Shown piece by piece: positions 39,681 to 51,549 of a stretch of 64,000 nt of DNA. Every line of letters starts with the position of its first letter. The first letter of the stretch is position 1. Under the pieces are notes generated by a model, which did no database searches, was not told where the DNA came from, and worked only from the letters and a program-made list of their open reading frames with translations. A program made the translations under genes and the position numbers. The stretch spans positions 556,501 to 620,500 of the forward strand of contig JAPDFW010000147.1 of the NCBI GenBank assembly GCA_028826165.1, written 5' to 3'. Source of the stretch: Anaeramoeba ignava. Lineage: Eukaryota > Metamonada > Anaeramoebidae.

Positions 39681-40479
39681 TCATTTCTTTGAATCTTCTG
39701 TTTCTTGTATTTTTTCTTTTAAAATTTCTAATTTTGCTTGAAGTTGAATATTTTGTAAAATTAATTCATCATTTTTTTCTTTCAATTTTGAAGAATCTTG
39801 TTTTTGAATTTGCTTTTGTTCCAAAATTGACTCATTTTCTTGTTTTGATAAAATTTCAATTTGTTTTTCAAATTCGGAACTTTTTGATAAATTGATTGAT
39901 TCCAATTCTTTTATTTTTTCCAATTTTTCTTTTTTTTCCTTTTTCAATTTTTCAATTTCTTTTTTTTCATCTTCTTTCTTTTTTGAATTGTTTTTTTTTT
40001 GTTTTTCAAGTTGATGATTTTCTTTCTTAATATTTTTAATTTTCAAATTATAATCTTCAATATTTGAATTTAACGTTTTTTGTTCAATTTCAAGTTGATT
40101 TTTCTTTTTTTTTAATTCTTCATAAACTTGATTATTATCATTATTATTAATATTATTAATATTAAGAACATTTTCTTCATTTTTTTCTTTTTTTTGTGAT
40201 TGATAATTTTCAATTTCTTTTTCTAAATTGGAAACTTCTTCTTGTAATTGTTTATTTTGTTTTCTCAATTGAATAATTGCAAATGTTGGTTTTTGAATTT
40301 TTTTTTGTAATTCTGTTGGTTTTTGTTGGAAATTTTCAAAAAATTGAAGATTTTTGGATATTGTTGTTTGATTTTCAGAATCTATTTTAAAAAACAATAA
40401 TAACAATAATAACAATAAAAACAATAAAAAGCAAAATTTTAAATTATTTTTATTTACTTTGTTTTTCTTCTTCAGTCAT
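39681..40479 (-). CDS. Coiled-coil protein, 240 aa, two exons
   Basis: Exon 1 is only 22 nt (40458-40479, MTEEEKQ); a 74-nt intron (GTAAAT...AATAG) leads to exon 2 (39681-40381) in phase. Nearly all of exon 2 is heptad-like Lys/Glu/Leu/Gln text (LRKQNKQLQEEVSNLEKEIE, LEIEQKTLNSNIEDYNLKIK, LQAKLEILKEKIQETEDSKK). No catalytic domain, signal peptide or membrane segment is seen. Low-complexity coiled coils give no reliable family match. Confidence 0.65.
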
Positions 40480-40559
40480 TATTTGTAAAAAAAAAATGAA
40501 AAAAAAATTTTGAAAAAAAAAAATTCATTTTTTTTACTTTCATTTTTAAAAAAAAAATT
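40480..40559. promoter_or_regulatory. 80-bp bidirectional promoter region
   Basis: The whole gap between the divergent coiled-coil and TRAPPC2L starts. Plus strand: TTCATTTTTTTTACTTTCATTTTT just before the ATG (two motif copies). Minus strand: TTTTTTTTTCATTTTTTTTTT before the other ATG. Confidence 0.5.
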
Positions 40560-43500
40560 ATGAAAATTATTTGTGTTGGAATTATTGGACCTCAAGTAAT
40601 TTATCTCACACAAAAATTAAAAACAATTATAAACAATTAAAAACATTTAAAAGCATTTAAAAACATTTAAAAACATTTAACAATAAATTTAACAATAAAT
40701 TCAACAATAAATTTAACAATAATTTTAATAATAATTAACAACAATTAAATACTTTAAATACATTTAAAAACATTTAAAAACATTTAACAATAAATTTAAC
40801 AATAAATTTAATAATAATTTTAATAATAATTTTAATAATTTTTAATAAATTTAACAATAAATTTAATAATAATTTTAACAATAAATTTAACAATAAATTT
40901 AACAATAAATTTAATAATAAATTTAACAATAAATTTAATAATAAATTTAACAATAAATTTAAATACATTTAAATTTAACAATAAATTTAACAATAAATTT
41001 AATAATAAATTAAAAAATTTTTAATAAAAATTTTAATAATAAAATTTAATAATAATTTTAATAATAATTTAAAAATAATTTTAAAACATTTTAAAAATTT
41101 TAATAATAATTTTAATTTAAAAAATTTAAAATTTAAAAACATTTAAATTATTTAATAAAATTTAAAAAATAAAAAATTTAATAATAAATTTAATAATAAA
41201 TTTAATAATAAATTTAATAATAAATTTTAATAATAAATTTAATAATAAATTTAATAATAATTTTAAATTTAATAATAATTTTAACAATAAATTTAATAAT
41301 AATTTTAATAAATTTAATAATAAATTTAACAATAAATTTAATAATAATTTTAATAATAAATTTAATAATAAATTTAATAATAAATTTAATAATAAATTTA
41401 ATAATAAATTTAATAATAAATTTAATAATAAATTTAATAATAAATTTTAATAATAAATTTAATAATAAATTTAATAATAAATTTAATAATAAATTTAATA
41501 ATAAATTTAATAATAAATTTAATAATAATTTTAATAATAAATTTAACAATAAATTTAATAATAAATTTAACAATAATTTTAACAATAATTTTAATAATAA
41601 ATTTAACAATAATTTTTAATAAATTTAATAATAAATTTAATAATTTAATAATAAATTTAATAATAAATTTAACAATAAATTTAACAATAAATTTAATAAT
41701 AAATTTAATAAATTAAATAATAATTTTAATAAATTTAAAAAATTTAAAAACATTTAAAACATTTTTAAAAACATTTAAAAACATTTAACAATAAATTTAA
41801 TAATAAATTTAACAATAATTTTAATAATAATTTTAATAATAAATTTAACAATAAATTTAATAATAATTTTAATAAATTTAATAATAAATTTAATAATAAA
41901 TTTATTTAAAAATTATAAACACAAAAAAAGAATAATCCACTTTTAATTCATACAGATTTCAGTGGAGAAGAAAGGAAAAATATTGAATATATTGTTTATA
42001 CAGCTCTTGATTTTTGTGAAGAAAAAATTCCAGCTATGTCTGGAAATAAAAAATCTTCTTTATTTGAATCTTATCTTGGGCTTTTATTTCCAACTGAAGA
42101 TCTTAGAGTGTAAACATTTCTAATTAAATTTATAATTAAATTTATAATTAAATTTATAATTAAATTTATATCCAAAATTTATATTAAAATTTATATCCAA
42201 ATTTATATCCAAATTTATATCCAAAATTTATATCAAAATTTATATCAAAATTTATATCCAAATTTATATCAAAATTTATAATTAAATTTATATCCAAATT
42301 TATATCAAAATTTATATCCAAATTTATATTAAAATTTATATTAAAATTTATATCCAAATTTATATCCAAAATTTATATTAAAATTTATATTTAAATTTAT
42401 ATCCAAATTTATATCCAAATTTATATTTAAATTTATATTAAAATTTATAATTAAATTTATATCCAAATTTATATTAAAATTTATATCAAAAATTTATATT
42501 AAAATTTATATCAAAATTTATATCCAAATTTATATTAAAATTTATATCCGAATTTATATTTAAATTTATTTCCGAATTTATATCCAAATTTATATCAAAA
42601 ATTTATATCAAAATTTATATCAAATTTATATCAAAATTTATATCAAAATTTATAATTAAAATTTATATCCAAATTTATATTAAAATTTATATCCAAATTT
42701 ATATTAAAATTTATATCCAAATTTATATCCAAATTTATAATTAAATTTATATCAAAATTTATATCAAAATTTATAATTAAATTTATATTAAAATTTATAT
42801 CCAAATTTATATTAAAATTTATATTAAAATTTATATTAAAAATTTATATCAAAATTTATATCAAAAATTTATATCAAAATTTATATATCCAAATTTATTT
42901 CAAAATTTATATCAAAATTTATATCAAAATTTATATTAAAAATTTATATCAAATTTATAATTAAATTTATATTAAAAATTTATATCCAAATTTATATTAA
43001 AATTTATAATTAAATTTATATTAAAATTTATATCCAAATTTATATCTAAATTTATATCCAAATTTATATTTAAATTTATTTCCAAATTTATATCCAAATT
43101 TTATATTAAAATTTAATTAAAATCAAAAATTAAAAAATATCCAATTTTTCTTTTCTAAATTTATATTAAAAATTTATATTCAAAGAAGAAAAATAATTAA
43201 AATTATTTTCTAATTTTATAATTAAATTTATATCCAAATTTATATCCAAATTTTTTTAATCTTTTTAATTTTTATATTTAAATTTTAAAAATAAATTTAT
43301 ATCCGAATTTATATCAAAAATTTATATCCAAATTTATATCCAAATTTATATTAAAATTTATATCCAAATTTATATTAAAATTTATATTAAAATTTATATT
43401 AAAATTTATATCCAAATTTATATTTAAATTTATATCCAAATTTATATCCAAATTTATATCCAAATTTATATCAAAATTTATTTCAAAATTTATATTAAAA

Positions 43501-44781
43501 TTTAAAATATAGGAAAAATTTATATTTAAATTTATATTAAAATTTATATTAAAATTTTATCAAAAATTTATAACAAACATTATATTAAAATTTATAAAAA
43601 ATTTATATTAAAATTTATATCCAAATTTATATCCAAATTTATATCCAAATTTATATCAAAATTTATATCAAAATTTATATCCAAATTTATATCCAAATTT
43701 ATATCAAAATTTATATCCAAATTTATATCCAAATTTATATCCAAATTTTATATTAAAATTTATATCCAAATTTATATTTGAATTTATATCCAAAAATTTA
43801 TATTTAAATTTATTTCCGAATTTATATCAAAAATTTATATTTAAAATTTATATTAAAATTTATATCAAAATTTATATCAAAATTTATATCAAAATTTATA
43901 TTAAAATTTATATCAAAAATTTATATTAAAATTTATATCCAAATTTATATCCAAATTTTTATCAAAATTTATATTAAAATTTATATCAAAAATTTATATT
44001 AAAATTTATATCCAAATTTATATCCAAATTTTTATCAAAATTTATATCCAAAAATTTATATCCAAATTTTTATATCAAAATTTATATCAAAATTTATAAA
44101 AATTTTTCCAAATTTAAAATTTTATAATTATATCCAAATTTATATCAAAATTTATATTTAAAATTTATATTAAAATTTTATATTAAAAATTTATTTAAAA
44201 TTTTTATTATTAATTTTTATTAATTTATATTAAAATTTATATCCAAATTTATATCCAAATTTATATCAAAATTTATATCAAAATTTATATCAAAATTTAT
44301 ATCTAAATTTATATCAAAATTTATATCCAAATTTATTTCAAAATTTATTTCAAAATTTATTTCAAAATTTATATCTAAATTTATATCAAAATTTATATCA
44401 AAATTTATATCCAAATTTATATCAAAATTTATATTAAAATTTATATTAAAATTTATTTCAAAATTTATATCAAAATTTATAATTAAATTTATATCCAAAT
44501 TTATATCCAAATTTATATCTAAATTTATATCCAAATTTATATTTAAATTTATTTCCGAATTTATATCTAAATTTAGTTATGGATATGTCACAAATACTCA
44601 TCATAAATATGTCTTGGTTCTTGATGATTCTGATGTTAAAGATGTTGATACTAAAAAATTCTTTGTTCAACTTCATGATATTTTTATTCAAGCAATTAGC
44701 AACCCATTTTATAATTATGGAGAAAAAATCGAATCTTTAAATTTTATTAGCAATTTAAAATCTCTTATTTCTAAGTCTTAA
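40560..44781 (+). CDS. TRAPPC2L: TRAPPC2L (TRAPP complex longin-like subunit), three exons
   Basis: A small subunit of the TRAPP tethering/Rab-GEF complexes in Golgi traffic, 139 aa. Exons 40560-40595, 41931-42109 and 44577-44781. Motifs follow the family closely: MKIICVGIIGPQNNPLLIHT, EYIVYTALDFCEEKI, ESYLGLLFPTEDLRVYGYVT, KYVLVLDDSD, FVQLHDIFIQAISNPFYN. Intron phases 0 and 2 rebuild the conserved VYGYVT exactly. Only 420 nt are coding, out of a gene span of 4.2 kb; the two introns (1335 and 2467 nt) are different 12-nt satellites. Confidence 0.95.
40596..41930 (+). repeat. 12-nt satellite in TRAPPC2L intron 1
   Basis: Units AATTTAATAATA and AATTTAACAATA, with TTAAAAACAT patches at the ends. 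No GT or AG occurs on the sense strand except at the splice sites and their immediate surroundings. Donor GTAATT, acceptor AAAAAAAG. Confidence 0.9.
42110..44576 (+). repeat. 12-nt satellite in TRAPPC2L intron 2
   Basis: Units AATTTATATCCA, AATTTATATCAA and AATTTATATTAA, about 200 copies, unlike the array in intron 1 of the same gene. Donor GTAAAC, acceptor AATTTAG. Confidence 0.9.
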
Positions 44782-45144
44782 TTTTAATTAATTTTAATTA
44801 ATTTTGTTTTAAAAAGAAAAACAAAATCAAAATCGGAAAAAAAAAAAACAATTTTTTCTTTTCTTTTTTAATTAAAAAAAAATAAAAATAAAATAAAAAG
44901 AAGAAAAAAAAATAAATAAAAAAATATTTTCTCCTTTTATTTTTTTTGTTTTTTTATTTAATTAAAAGAAGGCAAAAAATTTTTTAATCTTTTTTTAATT
45001 TTTCATTTTCATTTTTTTTTTTAAAAAAAACAAAATTAAAAAAAAATTGTAAATAAATAAATTAAAATTTAAATTTAAAAAATAAAAACTAAACATAAAA
45101 TTTTTTGCTCTTTATTCTTTTTATATTTATATTTATATAAGACA
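44782..45144. other. Intergenic AT-rich spacer upstream of CAP
   Basis: No gene is seen. TTTTTCATTTTCATTTTTTT at about 45000-45022 is the only promoter-like motif, roughly 120 bp before the CAP start. Confidence 0.5.
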
Positions 45145-45630
45145 ATGACAGCAGTTTGTGGATTTGATGGTGACAAGACATGGAAAGCAGGATACCAAAA
45201 AGATAACCAACAAATTATTTTCGAAGTTAAAAACATCAAGGAATCAGTGTCAATTTACAAATGCGAAAATTGCGTTATTCAAATCAAAGGAAAAACAACA
45301 AACATCACTGTCAGCGAATGTAAAAACACAGGAGTTGTTTTTGAAAACTCAATTACAGGATTAAGCATTGTCCGTTGCAATAAATGTCAATTCCAAGCAA
45401 CTGGCGTTTGCAGCATGTTTACAATTGACAATAGCGAGGCTTGCACTATGTTTGTGACAAGAGAACAATACAAGAGCATTGAATTTGTTTCAAGTAAATC
45501 AAGTGAAATTCATATTATTGTTCCTGGTCCAACTGAAGATTCAGATCCAATGGAATTCACTATTCCTGCTCAATTTACTACCAAATTCGAAGGAAATACT
45601 TTCAAAACTAAACCTGTTGAACACATTTAA
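45145..45630 (+). CDS. Stand-alone C-terminal CAP (cyclase-associated protein) domain, 161 aa
   Basis: An actin-monomer binding and nucleotide-exchange protein. The sequence is a complete beta-helix C-CAP/CARP domain: VSIYKCENCVIQIKGKTTNI, VSECKNTGVVFENSITGLSI, CQFQATGVCSMFTIDNSEAC, FVSSKSSEIHIIVPG, ending PAQFTTKFEGNTFKTKP. The helical-folded domain and proline-rich linker of full-length CAP are absent, and the start lies only about 10 residues before the fold. C-CAP-only proteins are known in apicomplexans. Codon use is richer in G and C than in neighbouring genes, which suggests high expression. Confidence 0.93.
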   Translation: MTAVCGFDGDKTWKAGYQKDNQQIIFEVKNIKESVSIYKCENCVIQIKGKTTNITVSECKNTGVVFENSITGLSIVRCNKCQFQATGVCSMFTIDNSEACTMFVTREQYKSIEFVSSKSSEIHIIVPGPTEDSDPMEFTIPAQFTTKFEGNTFKTKPVEHI

Positions 45631-45751
45631 TTCCCTCTTCTTAATTTCTTTTCTTTTCTTTTCTTTTCTTTTCTTTTCTTAACATTTCTTTTCAAGTTTT
45701 TTTTTCTCTTTCTCTTCCAAAAAAAAAAGGTTTTTTTTCACTTTCTTTTCT

Positions 45752-46525
45752 CAATCAAAATAAAAACAAAAAACCTTTTCCAAATTTAAAATCATTTTAT
45801 TTTAATTTTAAATTTAAATTTTATAAATAAATTAATAAATAATTTAATATTAAATTTATTTAAAATTTTTATTAATAATTTTTTATTCCACTTTTTTTTA
45901 ATAATAAAAATTAAAATAAATTAAATAATAAAAATATTATTTTAATAAGTAATAATTTAATTTCAAATTAAAATAAAATTAAAATTAAATTAAATAATAA
46001 TTTAAAATTATTAAATTTCATTTTAAATTATTTATTAAAATATTTCAACTTTTTTATTAATTTTTTATAATCAAAATAAAAATAAAAAACCTTTTCCAAA
46101 TTTAAAATCATTTTATTTTAATTTTGAATTTAAATTTTATAAATAAATTAATAAATAATTTAATATTAAATTTATTTAAAATTTTTATTAATAATTTTTA
46201 TTCCACTTTTTTAATAATAAAATAAAAATAAATTAAATAATAAAAATATTATTTTAATAAGAAATAATTTAATTTCAAATTAAAATAAAATTAAAATTAA
46301 ATTAAATAATTATTTAAAATTATTAAATTTCATTTTAAATTATTTATTAAAATATTTCAATTTTTTTATTAATTTTTTATAATCAAAATAAAAACAAAAA
46401 ACCTTTTCCAAATTTAAAATCATTTTATTTTAATTTTAAATTTAAATTTTATAAATAAATTAATAAATAATTTAATATTAAATTTAATTAAAATTTTGAT
46501 TAATAATTTTTTATTCCACTTTTTT
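45752..46525. repeat. 312-bp satellite, left block (about 2.5 copies)
   Basis: The landmark ACCTTTTCCAAATTTAAAAT recurs near 45772, 46089 and 46401. The third copy stops abruptly after ATTCCACTTTTTT at 46525, where the FG-GAP gene block begins. Confidence 0.85.
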
Positions 46526-46777
46526 CTTTCTATAAATATAAAAAATGAGAATAAGTTTAATTTAAAATTAATTTAAAAATTAATTTATTATTTAATTTAA
46601 TGTTTAAAATATTAATTTATTGTTTTAGATTTAAATAAAAATAAGAATCAATAAAAAAGTGGAATGAAAATTTGTTTTTTTTTTGATTTTTATTTTGTTT
46701 TTGTTTTGTTGGAATTGATTTGAAATGAAAATTAAAAATTGGAAATTGGAAATTGAAATTGGAATTAAATATCCAAA

Positions 46778-49480
46778 TCAGTATGAAGTTCTTTTTCTTT
46801 TGATAATTTCTTTAATAAGTTTTTTTCTTTTTTTCTTTTTATATAAAATAATTCCAATAATAATTATTGAAATAACAATAATTGGAATAATTATACCTAA
46901 AGTTATTAATATTCTGTTTGAATTATTATTAGGCTCATTTGTTGTTGGTATTGTAATTGATGTTGTTGAATTAATTCCTGAATATTGATTAAATGAACAA
47001 TTTAAATCAGCTGATGAATAAATTGAAATTTCATAATATTCTCCTCCATGTAATCCTGAAGAAATTGAATAAATTGTTGTTAAATTTGATAAACAAATTG
47101 AAGTCGAATTATAAGTAAATGAATATGCTTTTAATCCACTTGATAAAATTAATGAATCCCAAGTACATTCAAATCCATTAATTAATGAATTACAATTTAA
47201 TGAAGTAATATTTCCTAATTTAGCTCTTGTTGAAATAATTGAACTAGGTAATCCTAAATATGGTGTTTCACAATTTAAATCAACACATCCTCTAATTGAA
47301 ATATTATATTCAATATTTCCTGATATTTCACTTATTCTTCCAATTATTTCATTTCCACTTAAATCAAGAGATGTGAATTTTTCCCAATTTGTTTCATTAT
47401 CAAGTGAAATTGAATAATTATTTGAATTTGTTAATTTTGTGAAATTAAATTCAATTTCTTCAATTTTGGAAATTGTTTCATAAATTGTTGGAGATGTTAA
47501 ATTATCAGTTGTAATTGAAATTGATGAAATATATCCACATTTTCCATTTGAATTACATGATGATATATTGATTTGATATTCTTGATTTGGAAATTGAACT
47601 GTAAATTGTTGATTTGATGATGTTGGTTGATAATTTCCTGAATCATTTTGAGAAATTGATTGATAAGTTAAATTATAATAAAATGGAATTGAACAATTAA
47701 TTGGTTGATTCCAATTACAATTAATATCGATTGAATTTGAAATTGAACATGTTAAATTTGTAATTTCACCGAATATTAATGAAATTGATGATTCAACAAT
47801 TTCTCCTTTATCATCTCCTTCACATTCTTGTGTTCTACATCCACAAATTGAAATATTATAATCATTTTCACATTCTAAATTATTCAAAAAATAATCAAGT
47901 GAAGAATTATCAACTGAAATGAAAGATATTAAATCAGGTTGAGATTGATTGAAATAAGAAAGATTATAATGATCAAGATGAGCAATTCCTTCATTGATTT
48001 GAACATTTGGATAATTCCAAGTAACATTAATTGAATTATTTGAAGGATTTGATAATTGAAAATCTTTTACAGAATCAATTTTTGTTGTTAAATTAATAAA
48101 AGAAGAAGATTCACCACATTTCATTGTTTCATTATCACAAACTTTGATTTGAATTGAATAATATTCATTTCCAGTAATATTATCATAAATTGAAGAATTA
48201 AATTGTTGATAATAAACATTCTCATCTTCAAGAATTGGATAATCAATATCAATCCAATCATATCCATAATTAATTTGATATATCAAAGTTAAAGAAGATT
48301 GAATTTCATCCCAATAACAATCAAATGATGAAAACAATGTTGAACAATTAACAATATTAACTTGTGGAATTAAATTAACTTCATAAACAAATGCTTGATT
48401 TGCGCCAGGAGCACCAATAACAGTAAAATTCTCATAAATTGAAACAGACTCTCCAAAACCTGTAGTTGATTCACTCAAATTTTTTTCTTGATTCCAAATT
48501 GATTCATTATATCTGTAAATAAATGCTTCATTTGTACCAATAGCACCAATAACAATAATATCTCCATAAATTGAAACAAAATATCCAAACCATGAAGCTG
48601 AAGGTTCACTCAAATTTTGTTCTTGATTCCAAATTGATTCATTATATCTGTAAATAAATGCTTCATTTGTATCATAAGCTCCGATAACAATAACATCTTT
48701 ATAAATTGAAACAGAACTCCCAAAATTTGAATAAGAAGGTCCACTCAAATCTTGTTCTTGATTCCAAAATGTTCCATTATATCTGTAAATAAATGCTTCA
48801 TTTCCACCAATAGTTCCAATAACAGTAACATTCCCATAAATTGAAACACTCCATCCAAAATTTGAAACTGATTCATTCAAAGTTTGTTCAAGATTCCAAA
48901 TTGTTCCATTATATCTGTAAATATATGCTTTACTTTCAAGAGGAGCTCCAATAAAAGTAACATCTTCATAAATTGAAACAGAATGTCCAAACCATGAAAA
49001 TGGTCCAGTCAAATTTTGTTCTTGATTCCAAAATGTTCCATTATATCTGTAAATAAATACTTCATTTGCACCATGAGCACCAATAACAATAACATCTTCA
49101 TAAACTGAAACAGAATATCCAAAATTTGAAGTTGATTCATTCAAAATTTGTTCAAGTTCAAAATTTGTTCCATTATATCTGTAAATAAATGCTTGTTTTG
49201 CATCAGAAGCTCCAATAACAATAACATCTTTATAAACTGAAACAGAAATTCCAAAATTTAATGCTGGAAGTGAAAATTGATCTAATAAATTCCAAATCCA
49301 AGCTTCATCTGGAGTAGAATAATATCTTGTTGTTTCTGTTAATAATCTTGTTGTTTCTAATTCTTGAATTATTGTTGAAATTGATTTTTGTTGATTTTGA
49401 TTTTGATCTTGATTTTGATTTGATTGAATTAAGAAAATATTAATAATTAAGAAAAAGGAAAAGAAAAGAATTAATTTCAT
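46778..49480 (-). CDS. FG-GAP repeat / fibronectin-like type I membrane protein, 900 aa
   Basis: A predicted cell-surface adhesion-type protein. Residues 1-20 (KLILFFSFFLIINIFLIQ) are a signal peptide. Residues about 60-370 hold seven to eight FG-GAP-like beta-propeller units of 40-50 residues (FGYSVSVYEDVIVIGA, then EVFIYRYNGTFWNQEQNL). The middle is fibronectin-III-like (VKDFQLSNPSNNSINVTWNY, HYNLSYFNQ) with Cys-rich segments such as ISICGCRTQECEGDD. There are many N-x-S/T sites. A single membrane helix (ILITLGIIIPIIVISIIIIG) sits near the C-terminus before a Lys/Arg-rich cytoplasmic tail. Such propeller-plus-stalk proteins resemble integrin alpha ectodomains in layout only. The gene is intronless and flanked on both sides by the same satellite. 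Confidence 0.85.
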   Translation of the reverse strand: MKLILFFSFFLIINIFLIQSNQNQDQNQNQQKSISTIIQELETTRLLTETTRYYSTPDEAWIWNLLDQFSLPALNFGISVSVYKDVIVIGASDAKQAFIYRYNGTNFELEQILNESTSNFGYSVSVYEDVIVIGAHGANEVFIYRYNGTFWNQEQNLTGPFSWFGHSVSIYEDVTFIGAPLESKAYIYRYNGTIWNLEQTLNESVSNFGWSVSIYGNVTVIGTIGGNEAFIYRYNGTFWNQEQDLSGPSYSNFGSSVSIYKDVIVIGAYDTNEAFIYRYNESIWNQEQNLSEPSASWFGYFVSIYGDIIVIGAIGTNEAFIYRYNESIWNQEKNLSESTTGFGESVSIYENFTVIGAPGANQAFVYEVNLIPQVNIVNCSTLFSSFDCYWDEIQSSLTLIYQINYGYDWIDIDYPILEDENVYYQQFNSSIYDNITGNEYYSIQIKVCDNETMKCGESSSFINLTTKIDSVKDFQLSNPSNNSINVTWNYPNVQINEGIAHLDHYNLSYFNQSQPDLISFISVDNSSLDYFLNNLECENDYNISICGCRTQECEGDDKGEIVESSISLIFGEITNLTCSISNSIDINCNWNQPINCSIPFYYNLTYQSISQNDSGNYQPTSSNQQFTVQFPNQEYQINISSCNSNGKCGYISSISITTDNLTSPTIYETISKIEEIEFNFTKLTNSNNYSISLDNETNWEKFTSLDLSGNEIIGRISEISGNIEYNISIRGCVDLNCETPYLGLPSSIISTRAKLGNITSLNCNSLINGFECTWDSLILSSGLKAYSFTYNSTSICLSNLTTIYSISSGLHGGEYYEISIYSSADLNCSFNQYSGINSTTSITIPTTNEPNNNSNRILITLGIIIPIIVISIIIIGIILYKKKKRKKLIKEIIKRKRTSY

Positions 49481-49723
49481 TTTGTTTTGTTTTATTTTGT
49501 TTGCTATTTTTTTTTTTAAATTAAAATTAAATATAAATAGATTTGTTTTTGTGTTTATTTTATTAGGTAAACTATTTGTTTTTCTTCTTACTTTTTTGTT
49601 TCTGATTTTTGTTTATTTGTGGAAAGAAAAAATGATTAATTTTTTTTTTTAAATTAAAAAACAAAGAAAAAAAAAAAATTTTTTTTCTTTTTATTCTTTT
49701 TTTGATTAAAAATTGAAAGAAAG

Positions 49724-51445
49724 AATAAAAATTAAATTTAAATTAAATAATAAAAATATTATTCTAATAAGTAATAATTTAATTTCAAATTAAAATTAAA
49801 TTAAAATTAAATTAAATAATAATTTAAAATTATTAAATTTCATTTTAAATTATTTATTAAAATATTTCAATTTTTTTATTAATTTTTTATAATCAAAATA
49901 AAAATAAAAAACCTTTTCTAAATTTAAAATCATTTTATTTTAATTTTGAATTTAAATTTTATAAATAAATTAATAAATAATTTAATATTAAATTTATTTA
50001 TAATTTTAATTAATAATTTTTATTAATAAAAATTAAAATAAATTTTCTTAATTTAATAAATTTAAAAATTAAAAATAAAAATTAAATAATTATTTAAAAT
50101 TATAAATTTATTTTAATTTATTAAAAATAATTTAATTTCAAATCAAAATAAAAATAATTTCAAATTAAATAATAATTTAAAATTATTAAATTTCATTTTA
50201 AATTATTTATTAAAATATTTCAATTTTTTATTAATTTTTATAATCAAAATAAAAATAAAAAAACCTTAAAATTAAATTTAAAATCATTTTTATTTTTATT
50301 TTAAATTTATTAAAAAATTTTTATAATTTTTATAATAAATTAATAAATTTAAAATAATTTAATATTAAATTTATTTTATAATTTTTAATTAATAATTTTT
50401 ATTCACTTTTATTTTTTTTAATAATTAAAAATTAAAATAAATTAAATAATAAAAATATTATTTTAATAAGTAATAATTTAATTTCAAATTAAAATTAGTA
50501 AATTAAAATTAAATTAAATAATAATTTAAAATTATTAAATTTCATTTTAAATTATTTATTAAAATATTTCAATTTTTATTAATTTTTATAATCAAAATAA
50601 AAACAAAAACCTTTTCTAAATTTAAAATCATTTTATTTTAATTTTAAATTTAAATTTTATAAATGAATTAATAAATAAATTTAATATTAAATTTATTTAT
50701 AATTTTTATTAATAATTTTTATTCCACTTTTTAATAATAAAAAAATTAAAATAAATTAAATAATAAAAATATTATTTTTAATAAGAAATAATTTAATTTC
50801 AAATTAAGATAAAATTAAAATCAAATTAAATATTAATTTAAAATTATTAAATTTCATTTTAAATTATTTATTAAAATATTTCAATTTTTATTAATTTTTA
50901 TAATCAAAATAAAAACAAAAACCTTTTCTAAATTTAAAATCATTTTATTTTAATTTTAAATTTAAATTTTATAAAGGAATTAATAAAATAATTTAATATT
51001 AAATTTATTTAAAATTTTTATTTAATAATTTTTATTCCACTTTTTTTTAATAATAAAAATAAAAATAAATTAAATAATAAAAATATTAATTTAATAAGAA
51101 ATAATTTAATTTCAAATTAAAATTAAATTAAAATCAAATTAAATAATTATTTAAAATTATTAAATTTCATTTTAAATTATTTATTAAAATATTTAAACTT
51201 TTTTATCAATTTTTTATAATCAAAATGAAAATAAAAAACCTTTTCTAAATTTAAAATCATTTTATTTTAATTTTAAATTTAAATTTTATAAATGAATTAA
51301 TAAATAATTTAATATTAAATTTATTTAAATTTTTATTTAATAATTTTTTATTCCACTTTTTTCTTAATAATAAAAATTAAAATAAATTAAATAATAAAAA
51401 TATTATTTTAATAAGTAATAATTTAATTTCACATCAAAATAAAAT
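49724..51445. repeat. 312-bp satellite, right block (about 5.5 copies)
   Basis: Same repeat and same orientation as the block at 45752-46525. The landmark recurs near 49911, 50273 (degenerate), 50611, 50922 and 51238. It resumes almost exactly where the left block stopped within the unit. The last copy ends about 100 bp before the RING-kinase gene; the remainder is TTTTTTCATTTTTTCATTT promoter-like sequence. Confidence 0.85.
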
Positions 51446-51549
51446 GATTTCAAATTGATTTATTAATTTTTTCATTTTTTCATTTTTTCATTTATTAATT
51501 TTTTTATTTTTCATTTTTTCATTTTTTTCATTTTTTTCTATTTTTCAAA

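Noticed and set aside
41214-44691. Leu/Asn- and Asp/Ile/Asn-repeat ORFs on the minus strand
   Set aside because: Products of the 12-nt intronic satellites of TRAPPC2L, read antisense.
49724-51445. Long terminal repeats flanking the FG-GAP gene
   Set aside because: The flanks are multi-copy 312-bp satellite, not a single matching pair, and no reverse transcriptase or integrase lies between.
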